Positions 1 to 16,842 of a stretch of DNA of 64,000 nucleotides are shown here, in pieces (the stretch's first letter is position 1; each line of letters opens with the position of its first letter). A model generated the notes under the pieces. That model was not told where the DNA came from. It did no database searches and saw nothing but the letters and a program-made list of their open reading frames with translations. The DNA is from Anthostomella pinea. Lineage: Eukaryota > Ascomycota > Sordariomycetes > Xylariales > Xylariaceae. The DNA lies in the NCBI GenBank assembly GCA_963556695.1, contig CAUWAG010000006.1, positions 930,001 to 994,000 of the forward strand. Reading direction: 5' to 3'. The translations under genes were made by a program, and so were the position numbers.

Positions 1-21
1 GCTCAACCCCCGCCTGCCACT

Positions 22-1382
22 ATGTCGAGTGGTTTCGTGGGCAACGTTCAGGCCAAGGCCTCGGAAGTCGCGTAAGCTTCAAGTCTGGTCCTCGCCATCT
101 CCCCGCCCGTGCTAATGTTACCACAGGAAGGAGGATTTCGACAAGTTCAAAGCTCTCGCCTCTGATGCTGCCAAGTCCGGTGCATACATGTACCCTTTCA
201 AGTATCTCTCTCCGTATCTCGCTGAATAAGGGTGCACCGTTGCTGATCTCGCATCACTGATTAGGGGCATCGCCTACTTCTGCACTCACAGAGCTCTGTG
301 GAAGCCCTTCGCCTCGCGCATCCTCCCCACTCTCGGCCTCACAGCTGGCGTCCTGGGTGGCATGTTCTTCTTGACCTACCTTCCCCAGCTTGCAGTCCTG
401 GTTTTCGTCAACGGTCCCCTGGCCGTCTTCACCACTGTTCTCTTGATACTCAACGAGAGCTCCATGATTGTGAACATCATCTCCCGCAACTTCATGCTAC
501 AGGATGCGCTTCTCGACACGTTCGATGGCACTCTCGTCTCTAAGAACGCGACCGGTATCGTCAGCGAAGGACGCCAGTTGAAGTCGGGTAGCGATCCCAT
601 TGCGAGACTTGGCAAGATCATGAAGAGCCCATTCTCCAAGTTCACCCCGAAGGCTCTGGTCCGATACGTCATGTATCTTCCACTCAACTTCATCCCGAGT
701 ACGCACGCATCCCGCCTTCTCTTCGTGGGACGATGCTAACGAGAGATGCGCCATTCAGTTGTTGGCACCGCCATCTTCATTCTGATTCAAGGTAAATATA
801 GGTGCCCGTGGTAGTATCCAGCGTGACTGACAATTATCAGGTCGAGGCAGAGGCTCATCAGTTCATGGCCGGGTTTGTTCCTTCCCCGTTCGATTCTAAG
901 ACAACGTCTGACATGGGACCACAAGTACTTTCAGTTGAAGGGATGGTCTCAATCTCAGCAGCAGGATTGGCTGGAGCGTCACACTGCCCCGTACACCACG
1001 TAAGTACTGGCCATTCAATCGATGTATCCCAGTTGTGGTGGTGCTACAGCCTGTTTCCCACGATATTTCAGCGACCTCGACTGGTCCCAGAGCTGGACAT
1101 GCTGTTTTCAACGATTGCAACAGTTGGTTAGCACTATAATACTGACAAGAGACCAGGTTCGGAACCATTGCAACCCTTCTCGAGATGGTACCCTTCGCAT
1201 CAATGTTCTTCGCATTCACCAACACTGGTAGGTCCTGTCTCACCCTGCCACACGTATCTTGACTGACAGCTGGCATTACAGTTGGCGCAGCTCTGTGGGC
1301 AGCCGACATCGAGCAGAAGAACACGCAGATGACCGCGGGCACGGCCCCGAATCTGCGAGAGTCTGCGAAGAAAAGCGAGTAG
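22..1382 (+). CDS. RRT8/LDS-like EI24-domain membrane protein
   Basis: Eight exons can be joined in one frame: 22-71, 127-201, 265-698, 759-791, 841-872, 935-999, 1157-1227 and 1282-1382. They give 286 aa. The long third exon encodes hydrophobic stretches such as LGLTAGVLGGMFFLTYLP and AVLVFVNGPLAVFTTVLLI, followed by a conserved LPLNFIPIVGTAIFILIQ segment. The last exons encode FGTIATLLEMVPFASMFFA and VGAALWAADIE. This pattern matches the fungal EI24/RRT8-LDS1-LDS2 group, multi-pass membrane proteins linked in yeast to lipid droplets and the outer spore wall. Only the family is inferred here; the role in a mould is unknown. The fifth and sixth introns (873-934 and 1000-1156) were chosen because they keep the frame and use good branch sites. 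The ATG at 22 is the first in frame, but the upstream sequence is cut by the window edge, so a longer N-terminus cannot be excluded. Confidence 0.8.
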
Positions 1383-3945
1383 GGAACACAGAAGCTGCAC
1401 ACGGCCGACATCGCCGAAATTACTTTTATCGGAGATTCTGCACAAGTATGCGTAAACGGGCCGCATCTGAAGTTTCTGGCCTGTCACATTCAACTTCGCT
1501 TGTAGTGGGTTACAGCTTCGTCAAACTGCCATTGACTAGGTTTGTGTACCGTTCAAGGGAGACTCATAGATGCTACCCGAGATTGCCACCGGTTCCTGAC
1601 TCTCATTGGCGTGTAACATAATCCTACTAGGAGTTGTTGTCGGAGAATGAATTCACAGCGATAACACTCTGATCTGCTCGGGATATTGCAGATCTTGATG
1701 AGAGCGCTCGCTGTCGCGCTATTCCATATGTTAGGGTCCGCCCCTCACGTGCTATCCTAAGCACCGAGCTGGCTGTCTTGGAAAGTAGAGTGTGCATCGC
1801 CCAGAAACTGATACATGTTCAGCCAGTGCTGTTGATCAATTAAACCGGGATTAACCAGTATAGGGCTGGGTTGTTAAGATGTGCTGGTACCAGCAGCCAT
1901 CGAACAAAGCCGTTTCGGCCGTTTGCTCCTCGCAAGAGCGGGGAGTAGCCAGCCGCATCGTGATGCCGCCCGGCTTTACGGACACGGTATATGGGTCTCA
2001 TTCATCATGATTATGTCCTACGCCATGGCTGCCTATGTATGCCGGAGACTGTGGGCCCGGGAAGCACGGAGAGAACACGGTAGTCCAAGACTCAAATCAC
2101 ATCGTAGTACGTCCCTGACGGCGTAGCACAGCTTTGGGGGCCCTTTGAGACTGGCAATCTATTCGGCGGATAGGCGCATTTGGCATCTGCCTGCGGATGA
2201 GGCTCTCTGCAGCTTGGTACATGCAGCCTCAGCTGGGCTGTGGGCACAGTGTGCTACGGCCCCATCAATGGGTCGAGACATCGAAATGGAAACGAAGGTT
2301 GACGGTCTGTCCGCCCATAGTCTGGGCTCTTCTTCATCCGAAGGGTGTGCGTCACGATCATCCCGTTCATGAGCTACCAAGTCATCTGGCGGCAGGGGAA
2401 AGAATCGCACGATACGACTGTCACTCGAGGCTTACATCACACAAGAGCACACATGTAGCATGACATAATGTTCGACACGACCTTTTCGGACGAGCTCCGC
2501 GAGTCTACGGACAGTGTTGGATGATATATGCCGAAGAGTTTCTCTCATAAATTTCGACATGTCTCGGCTCTCGAAGGGTAGATAGGCTGGTGGAATGATT
2601 GCAACATGTGAGGGTGGCAAACTACCTACCTACCTATTCACCACGAGCAGGTCCGGTGTGCTCAAATCTGGGTCGACCAAACCACTTCATGCAACTAGAC
2701 ACCTACGAGTGACTCAACCACATTCAGCACAGACGGCAGTGCTGAGATCTTTTGCGTTGGACAGACCGGTCAGTACCTGCAGCCGGCTCTCAACGGTGCT
2801 GCGTAACCACAATGCCGAACACTGAGTGGCAGTATGTAGGTCGGGATGGACCTGTCAACGGCTACATGCCTCTACCGGTCCATATATGGCGGGTATGCAG
2901 GTCAGATGCCGTCGATGCCCGTTTCTAGAATATCCAGCATCTAGCCCGGTCCCAAGAGGCAAGCAGAACCAATCCTCGGATGCATGCTCGAGTAGTTGGA
3001 GTCGGGTAGTATCTACTTGTAGATATCTGATACTCGGACACCCCAACTGAAGCTTCCTGTAGTGGCCGGGGTGCTGGAAATGGATAGAATAGCCGGTGTT
3101 CAAAGCTCAAGGCTTGATAATACGGCACTGCGGTACGTACAGGTATTCTCTGGGTAAGTGCAACCACATGGTTGTAAGCAGTATGGTACACAGAAACGGC
3201 GTGGTATCTTCGAAGCCAAGATGGAAGCCTCAGGAGCTCATTTCCTAGTGGAAGACATGGCCGTATCGTATCTTCCATCGTTGACGCACACACATTCACA
3301 TATCTCAGATCAATTACTTCGAGTGTGCTCTCCTGAAGTAGATGTACCTCTTACAGGTATTGAGACATTGGCGTAACGCGACCCAACGCGTGGATGTTGA
3401 TGTGTACATGTACCTAAGTACAACTCTCGATGCGTACGCGGGTCACAGCTCGAGTGTAAAGGAGGTAGCGAGACCAGGAACGACCTCGAGTGCCTGCCTG
3501 ACTGCGATGTTTCTGCCTCAAGACCTCGCACCTTCTTCGTTCATATAACTGCCACCTTTCTCGACGACCAGTCCCAAGACTGATTTAATTCCTCGCCGCC
3601 TCCACTCTTTTCCTCCATCCGCCTCCAACCCAGCCCTCTCCCTTGAGGTTATCCTCGTCACTCTCCTCCCATATTCGGGTGCTGGCCGCGTTTTTCGCAT
3701 CACCACGCACTCATCCACACACATCGTCAACCTGCATTCTTTCATTCGTTCCACCCACCTCTCGCGCTCAGGTCCTCACTGAGCCGAAGCACACTCTTTC
3801 ATCCCCCAATTCCATTTTCGTTCCAAATCCCATCACAATCGCGTATTCGCGTCATCGCACCATCCCTCAGTTTTCCATTCGTCGTCGAGCACCGATCCAC
3901 CGCTCTCCGTTTGCCGCTCTCTAGGTCTTGGCCTGAGACGCAGAC
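1383..3945. other. Intergenic, about 2.6 kb
   Basis: No open frame here has codon structure, splice support or a recognisable motif; the short frames look like chance. A tract of three ACCT units lies at 2622-2634. The last 400 bases before 3946 are strongly C/T-rich on the plus strand and are probably the promoter-proximal region and 5' leader of the mucin-like gene. Confidence 0.5.
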
Positions 3946-6900
3946 ATGAGAGCCTCGACTCTCGCTGCCGACCTCGTGTCGGTAGTACTGCTGTTCGGAT
4001 GCATCACAGGCATCCTCGCAGCCCCCAACGGACGCAAGCTCCTCGTTCGTCAGGACGCCCCTCGTGATGATACCTCGACCCAGCCCAGCTACGCCCTCTA
4101 CGGTGGTCCCCAGCCTGATCGCGGTGCATACAACTATCCCACCCAGAGCTACGGAGGATACGGCCCCCCGCCCCCTCCACCCTCGACCACTGAACTTCCG
4201 TCGTTCTCGTCTGCCTCGACCGAGTCCAGCCTCAGCTTGGGCTCGTCTAGTTTTCCGGGCACTGGTGTTTCTACGGGTTCATTTGGTAGCTCAACTGCCA
4301 CGTCAGGTATGTTTACTGGAACTGCCACTTTTCCAATCCGGATACTCACCCCAGTTTAGGTACACCCGCTTCCGGCTCGTCCAGCGCCTCGGTCACTTCC
4401 GCCACTGAATCGACATCCAGTATAGGCCCATTCTCGCTTACGTCGTCAGTCCCTGGAACTGGAACTGGAACTGGAACCGGAACTGGAACCGGAACTGGCA
4501 CCTACTCGGGCATCAGCGCGTCGGCATCGGGTACCACTGGATTGAACACCACCGCCTCGGCGTACCCGTCCACGGTAAACAGCGAGATTAGCAGCCCATA
4601 CACATCAATTGGAGGGTTGACTTCCTCCGGAAGTGAGACACAGCCTGCAACTGGATCGCTCAGCACATCGGCATCGTCTCTGCCTGTGACCACATCGGGT
4701 TATGCCACTGTAAGTGTTTCAACTCTTTTGTCCATTCAGAAAAGCCATACACAACATGTATCCAGCCTTTCAAGGCGTGATGATTTAGTACACAATATTG
4801 TTCCCCAATCACTCACTCCAATGGGCTGCGGAGCAAGTCTCTGTTCAGAGGCAGTTCTGTCCTTCCAAACCCCATGTCTCCATCGTAAGATTGGCTTCCA
4901 GTGAGACTGACGTGTAATTCAGACGGCTTCTCCATTTCCTAGCTCGGAACTCGTGACGATTGTTACGGTCTCTTCGGGAGTCTCGATAACTAAGACCATT
5001 TACCAAAATGGAACGCGCTTCGGTACATCGAGCACCGGACCTGAGACTGCGAGCGTCCCAAGCGCTCCAGGTACTCCAGGATTGAGCACGAGCGGTACCT
5101 CCACGGGGCCTGGGTATTCAGGTTCACTGAGCTCAACGATCTCTGGACCGACACCGATCGAAAGTAGTGGAACTACATCGTCAGGCATTTTGCCATCTGG
5201 CTCAGGAAGCCCTACTACTGCGCTTTCTGTCACGCCAACTGGTTCGTTGTCTTCGGGCAGTGAAACCGCATCCTCGGGCACTTTGTCATCTGGCTCTGGA
5301 AGCCCTACCACTACGCTCCCAGTCACTTCGTCTGATTCGTTGTCTTCGGGCAGTGAAGTCTCAACTCCTTATCCTCTGACGAATTCTTCGTTGAGCGCAG
5401 TCTCTACCAGCAGCACAGTTGGTGGCAGCGGAGCTTCTTCGGCACCTCCAAGTTTTCCAAGCATTGGGTTCAACAGTACCTATGTGACGGGGATCCCGAG
5501 CAGTACGCTTACGACTCCTGCGTCAGGTGGTAGCAGTTCCAGTGGCACGAACATCCGATCAACAATAGAGTCATCAGTCGCAACCCCTAGTGGCACATCC
5601 GCCACGCTTCGATCAACCAGCAGTCTGATACTGAGTAGCATTCAGGCGTCTGGAAGCCTCACGCGCACTCCATCTACCTCTGCTACCACAGCACCATTCC
5701 CAAGTTCTACCGGCAGTGCCATTGTGACCACGCCAACATCAAGCATACTTACGGGAACGGGAGTTACCATATCTTCGCCTTCAATCACGGGACCCCTGAC
5801 GTCGGAGGGAATCGAGTCGCAGCCGACTGGCTCAGCGACCATTCCAGCACCTTTGTTGACCAGTGTGAGCAACTCTTCCCTGCCCACTAGTCAGGGTACT
5901 GTGTCTACTTCCCAAGACACCAGCAGTACTGCACAGACGGGTACGATCACGAACAGTGGATCTAGCACTGTCAGTGGATCTGGATCTCTGCCTCCGGGCA
6001 CGTCATCTGCGCCATACGGTATCTCGAACTCGACAACAACCGCGGGTCCCACAGGCAGTGGCTCGGCTACTGTATCCTTAAGTCAATCTTATCCGGTTAA
6101 TGCTACGACATCTGGAAGCGCGTCGTCGGCAGAGGCTATCTCAGCCAATGCCACGCGCAGTTCATCTGGCTCAGGTTCAGTTCCCAACGTCTCTGGAAGC
6201 CCGACCATCTCAGGAAGTACTGCGCCCAGCAGCATACTGTCGGGCAACTCGACCACTTCATCACCCTCGGCTAGCGAATGTGGTTCGACAACAACGATCA
6301 TATCGGGCTCATCCACATCGATCTTCGCTGTGCCTTGCGCAATCACAGGATCGTCTGCTCCTCCATCACCCTCGGCCAGCGAATGCAGCTCGACTGTCAT
6401 ATCGGGCTCATCCACATCAATTTACGCTGTGCCTTGTGCAACCAATGGACCATCAGCTGCCCCATCAACGACTCCGGGAGTGAGTGGCTCTATTCTGACA
6501 CCTAGCGAGTCTTCGTCCCCATTGTACACCAACTCGACCGGAATTTCTGTTCCTCCTGCTGGAACGACATCATCGGGCACAATTCCAGTACCTTTGTCAT
6601 CAACAGGTGCTACCAGCGCAACTCCTGGTACCGAGTCCTCTGCGACAAGTGGTCCATCGAGCAGTCTGACTCCGCCACTAAGTACTGGTTATGGCAGCAC
6701 GATACCATCATCTCCTGCAACTCCCGTCCCTTTCGCGAACTCGACTTCCGGATCAAGTAGCCAACCTAGCACCCCTACTGAATCTGGTAGCGAGACAATC
6801 TCTGGTACGACGAGTGGCAGTCTCTCTTTTGTCAGCAGTGGATTCAGCAGCTTCTTGCCGACTGGCACATACACTGTGTTGTATCCCACGACGAATTCGA

Positions 6901-9900
6901 CGATCCCAACGAGCGGACCGACAGGGGTGTCTACCAGCTCACCTCCAGGCACAGAAGCATCCACCCTGTCCTCCTTCCCTGCTACATCTTTGCCAATCGG
7001 TAGTCAAACGACTCCTTACCCGCTGAGTAACTCAACACTCCCAGCTGTCGGGCCTACCGAGTCCGCGTCGGGCAGTCTATCTGCTACTTCAAAATCTGGT
7101 TCCGTTTCCCTGACTGGATCTTCCATATCGACCATACCCTCATCCGAAGTGACTCTGCCCACTAGTTCGCAGGCAACACCTTTCCCAACGAGCAACTCGT
7201 CTTCGGCGGTGATGGGCCCCACCAGTACCTCATCAAGCGGGTATCCTCCTGGTTCGCAAAGTGTGGCACAGGTCCCTCCACCACCCACGCCTGGCGTGTC
7301 CTCAAACAGTAGTACACAGGCAACTCCATTCCCGATGAGCAACTCAACTCTCCCGACGAGCCCACCCAATGGTACAGGACCCGTTTCTAGCGTGCCCGGA
7401 ACTGAGACTGTTTCAGCAACTCCGTCTTCCACTGGTACCGAAGGGTTGACTCTACCTCCAACAAGTGGTTCTCTGTCACTGGTAGGGCCCGTTGGCACCA
7501 ATATTTCCAGTATCCCTGGCGTCGTGAGCACATCTGTGACCGAGTCCGCTAAAACTCCCAGCTCGCAAACTCTGTCATCTATTGGAAGTCAAACCATGTC
7601 TTTCCCAATGTCCAACTCAACCTCACCAACAGCCGGGCCTTCAGGAGTTTCGATCCCTTCATCTACGGCAAGCTTAAGCATGACGGTGTCTGGGCCTACC
7701 GATATCTCATCGAGTCCCGGGTTTGGAGCGTCCAATACGGCTGCGGTTACTGGTTCCAGTAGTATGACAGCTACCCAGAGTGCCGGTCTCCCTAGCACTA
7801 TCTCGCCGGCTGTTCCTGGATCTTCCATCATTCCCGCTGCTTCATCGAGTCCCGGTTTTGGAGCGTCCAATACAGCTGCGATTACTGGATCCAGCAGTAT
7901 CTCGCCGGGTGTTTCTGAGTCTCCTATCATTCCCGGTATTTCATCGAGTCCTGGATTTGGAGCGTCCAATACGGCTGCGGTTACCGGTTCCAGTAGTGTG
8001 ACAGCTACCCCGAGTGCGGGCCTTCCCAGCAGTATCTCGCTGGGTATTTCTGAGTCCTCCATCATTCCCTTCCCCAACTCGACCACATTGGCGAGTGATA
8101 CCACGGGACCATCCGGCACCACCAGCGGGGTGGCGACAATTTCGGGTGCAACTCTGACAGAACCAACGAGTCTCCCTAGCAGCCTGTCGTCTATCACTGT
8201 ATCGTTTTCTGCAACTCAGACGCCGAACGGATCGCTAACATTGACATCGCCCACAAGCATTGGTCTCTCGTCGGAAAGCACGAGTCTTGCAACCGCGACA
8301 AGCCTGGTACCCCCGGCTACCCTACCTCCGCCGCCGCAAGTCTCGTCAGGAGCCTCAAGCACCGGCCCCAGTATTCTGATTACCACGGGATCTGCCCCCA
8401 TCATTGACCCATCAGCAGCGAGTGAGATCTCGTCTCTATTGTCAACATCGCTTGTGTCGACGCCATACCCGTTGTTCAACTCGACAGCATCGAACAATCC
8501 TACAGCGCCTACTAGTGTAGCTTCTACCCCGAGTAGTTCCAGCAGCATCACTTCAACGATACTCACACTGACAGTCTCTCCCACGACGGTTTCTCCCACC
8601 ACAGTCTCTCCCACCACTATTGCTGGGACTACTCTCACGACGGCAGTACCTGTGGTGAATTCTACGCTTGTCTTCAGTTCGCAGAGCCAGACTACAACCG
8701 AGACTGGTAGCATTTCTGCACTCGTCACCCCTACACCACCGGGTAGTGTTTTTACCTCTGGCAGTATTACGGTGACCCTGCCAGGCTCGATTCCGCAGAC
8801 TACGCCTGTCTCGAACTCCACTCTCGCATCGATCCTTACTTCAGCGAGTAGTTCTTTCAGCCAGTCTTCTATCTCGAGCGCGTCAGTAGTTGACACCAGT
8901 TCCATCCTTAGTCTAGGCGTATCCGGCTCTTCAGCTACCGTTCCTTCTTCAATTTCGTATCCTCAGACGAACTCGTCGTCTGTTTCTGGCCCCACCTCAG
9001 TTGGGCCGTCGACGGCTACTGGTACGGCATTTACATCCATACCCCCCGCGACTCCAGGTCCATCCGGACCTCCCACAACTTCGGGATCGTTCACGTTGTC
9101 GAACAACAGTTCGTCATCGGGATCTTCGATTAGCACAGTGACGAACACCGCATCATTGGGATCTTCCATTAGCCTAGTGACAAGCGGGGCCGATACCTCT
9201 GGAATCTTGTCAACCGGAACTACAACCGCTTGGATATCGAGCACTGCTCTGGGTTCAGCAAGTTCATCACAGACTAATACCGTTTCCACAACAGGATCGA
9301 TCAGTTTGATCTCGAGCCAGACCATATCCACAGGCCCTGCCACCAGCGGTCTGTCTTCCGTGCTGTCGAGCGAGCAGTCCATGACTGGCCCGTCCACGCC
9401 CTCCCAATCTGCATCTTACCTGCTGTCAAGCTCCAGTGCACCAACGGGACCTACTGCCTCAACAACGGCCTCCGCGGGGCCCCCGACGGTCACGCCGTTC
9501 TCAACCTCGGGAACTCTGATCTCAGCAACTGTGTCATCCGCTTCGTCGGCCTCTTCCCTGTCAATCGATACGACGTGCAGCGAGACGACGATCACGCAGT
9601 CTGGTACCACGACTGTTTTGACTCTGTCGTCAGAGTCACCGAGTTCAATTGACACGACCTGCAGTGAGACCACAATCACTCAATCGGGCACCACAACCGT
9701 CCTGACTTTCTCGCCAACTCTGACGCCGACGCCTGCGTCATCCGCTTCGTCGGCCTCTTCCCTGTCAATCGACACAACTTGCAGTGAGACCACACTTACG
9801 CAATCGGGCACCACAACTGTTCTGACAATCTCGCCAACTTCTTCGACACCTGTCGACACGACCTGCAGCGAAACAACAATCACTCAGTCAGGCACAACGA

Positions 9901-10371
9901 CTGTGTTGACTCTGTCGTCAGCATCGTCTACGGGGTCCGAGGCCCGAACTGTTCCAGGTAAGCTAGGAGAAGATTGTTCACTGAAAATGGCATTATATAC
10001 TGACAGTACCTCTAGGCAACACGACAACCCTTGGTGGCGGAGGTTATCCGAGCACTTTCAGAACCTCGGTCACGTCATCACTGTCTGAGCCGGTGTCCAA
10101 CAGTGGTACTGCCAGTACTTCGTTGACAGGGTCGACGTATGCACAGACAACGCTCCCCACTGCCATGGTCGATAAAGATCGTTGGCACAGCACTCCCACT
10201 GGACCCCCAGCAAAGGGACTTGTTGGCCGTGACACATCTGGTACGGACGGATCCGTGAAGCTTACTCAGAGTGGACGCGAGAAGCGTCTAGGTGCCTTGT
10301 CTGAATGGCGACGACTTGCCTACGGACAGATTCCACGCCTGGGACATGGCAACGAGGATGTGGAGGGTTAG
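3946..10371 (+). CDS. Secreted Ser/Thr-rich mucin-like giant protein
   Basis: Four exons (3946-4306, 4360-4709, 4923-9957, 10016-10371) join in frame to 2,033 aa. The N-terminus is a clear signal peptide: a hydrophobic core around LVSVVLLFGCITGILA, then an Ala/Pro-rich cleavage zone. A Tyr/Gly/Pro-rich segment follows. Nearly all the rest is Ser/Thr/Pro/Gly, as expected of a heavily O-glycosylated wall or extracellular-matrix protein. Internal repeats include a Gly-Thr run (DNA about 4455-4502), a tandem TVSPT triplet (about 8574-8620), three copies of SSPGFGASNTAA (about 7710-7990), a recurring PYPLSNST-type motif with N-glycosylation sequons, paired SEC...VPCA modules (about 6270-6440), and four DTTCSETTITQSGTTTVL modules (about 9565-9915). 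The C-terminus is charged (EKRLGALSEWRRLAYGQ) and ends GNEDVEG with no hydrophobic tail, so a GPI anchor is unlikely. No enzyme domain is visible. An adhesin or wall structural role is inference. The 213-nt second intron is less certain than the others. Confidence 0.8.
4455..4502 (+). repeat. GGAACY hexanucleotide minisatellite coding Gly-Thr
   Basis: About eight tandem six-base units of the form GGAACT or GGAACC lie inside exon 2 of the mucin-like gene and encode an alternating Gly-Thr run. Because the unit is six bases, gain or loss of copies keeps the reading frame, so length variation between strains would be tolerated. Confidence 0.85.
9562..9918 (+). repeat. Four-copy cysteine module in the mucin-like gene
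   Basis: Four near-identical units encode DTTCSETTITQSGTTTVL, starting at about 9565, 9649, 9769 and 9853, each with a single Cys. The spacers differ. The first and third copies share the same upstream ASSASSLSI segment, which suggests block duplication. Silent differences between the copies (CAGTCT, CAATCG, CAGTCA and similar) show they are not very recent. Confidence 0.85.
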
Positions 10372-15054
<4,683 letters not shown>

Positions 15055-16842
15055 ACCACCTATGAAGTGAAGGGATCTTGCTATACAACACGGCTGCCGG
15101 ATATATGACTGCCGAAGAATCGATCATAGAGATAGGGAAAGACTAAAGGGTCGGGTATTTGAGGTTAAAAAGAAGGAACAGCCGTGGATAGACATGTGGG
15201 GATTTGCTGGTTTGCACCCACGCACCAATGTTCGTCAGCCCAGCTACAAGGTAGATGTCAGCTCGAGGCACGCATCTGGAAGCCTTATCTGGGGGCGCTT
15301 AAGAGGTCTTTTTATAGAGCCCATCTGTTCGGGCAGTGTCCTTCCATCGTTGGAGGAACAATCAACATACACTTAGCTACCTTATGCACTTGTGAACTGT
15401 CAGATCGGCCTGTCGTTCCCCTTCTCTTCGAAGAAACTCTGCCCGATGCCAGATGGTGGGCTACATCGAGCGAGACCTTGTGGCTGTCTCAGATCTTGGT
15501 TCGGGCTACGTCTGAATCTACGAGCTTACAATGCAGATGCAAGCACCTACCGTACCTGTGGAGGGAATGTTTCAGGACGAGAACATCTGGCCTGCTTCGA
15601 AGCACATGCAGTCCCCGATTCCAGGCCAGCATGAAGCACCAGACAGACAGACGGCAGGAGTATCGCGGGACCTTGCTGCCCGACAAGATGCGGTGTAGGC
15701 TCAGGTACCGGTACCCGACACCTCGCATTGCATGCATCGGACCCTAGGTAGGTATAAACATGGCATTCGTGGGAGAACACATCACACGTGCATCATGTCA
15801 GGCTGTCTTTAACCTTGCCCGAGCATCGAGGATTTCGAATGCGTTTCAATGTTTTAATGTTCTTCCCGGGCTGTGGGCTGGGGTTCTGTGGTTGGCGTCG
15901 CTTCCATTATGGTGCAGCTACTATGCACTGCAGACTGTGTGTGGCTCTGGAGGGCAGGTCCAGCCAACGTCACTTGCACGAGTAGTATAGTAATATATCT
16001 CTATACGCAACTTCCTAGGTACCTAGTTAGAGTTTTGGAGGACAAGGGCAACCTGTCTTCTGGGAATACACGGGCGATATGCTTTACCTATAAGCATTAC
16101 CTTTGGGTAGAGGTTGTCACGGGATATGCTGACACTACGGAAGAAACAAGATATTCTACGAACCTCAAAACACAATGCAAGTGTACATGTAGGCGTAAAA
16201 GCATTTGGCAATGCAACCTCATTCCATGTTCAAGATGATCTTTGAGTCGATACCAGTCCGTCGTTCACAGGAGAAGATACAGTATTCATACAACCCCGCA
16301 ATGCAGGTGGCTCTGCATATTGTAGGTAGTAATAGTAATACTTAAAGTAACTTTAAAGCCAGACAGTGCGGGATCATCCGAGCCCGACTTCAAAGTTGTC
16401 TCCAGGGTTATTATGCCTGAGTCAGTGAGGAGGTCCCCTGGGCCCTGGCGCAAATGCGGCACCCGTGGACCCTACCCCTGCAACCCCTGCAACCCTGCAC
16501 TCTTTTACAAGTGATCGCCGAATCACAGGCGGCTGCGTATCTTGCAACACCACCCAACAGCCGCCGACATCTTCTGCCCTCTTTTGGAGTCGTGCCATTG
16601 ATTGATTGCCTGCCAGCCTGCGTGCTGCGAGCGCCCTCCACGCCTTCCTCCTCTCAACATCTCTGCACCACCATTTCCATGCAACTCGCCACCACGATAA
16701 TTGGCGAGCCCGAACCCTCAGCTCAATTCCGATACCACGCTCATTCAACGAGATCTATTTCATCGACCCAGAAACCGACACAGCCATCCCTTGTCAGTCT
16801 TAAGTAGCGGTCGGGCCCGTTGGGCTCGCATGGTCCACCATA
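15055..16842. other. Intergenic, about 1.8 kb
   Basis: No gene seen. Palindromic CCTAGGTAGGTA-like tracts occur near 15743 and 16014. The last 200 bases before 16843 are C/T- and C/A-rich and probably form the leader of the next gene. Confidence 0.5.

Noticed and set aside
7016..8905. Long minus-strand frames opposite the mucin-like gene (7016-7531, 7589-8197, 8216-8905)
   Set aside because: They are antisense shadows of Ser/Thr codon repeats; their products are Val/Glu/Asp-rich low complexity with no splice or start support.
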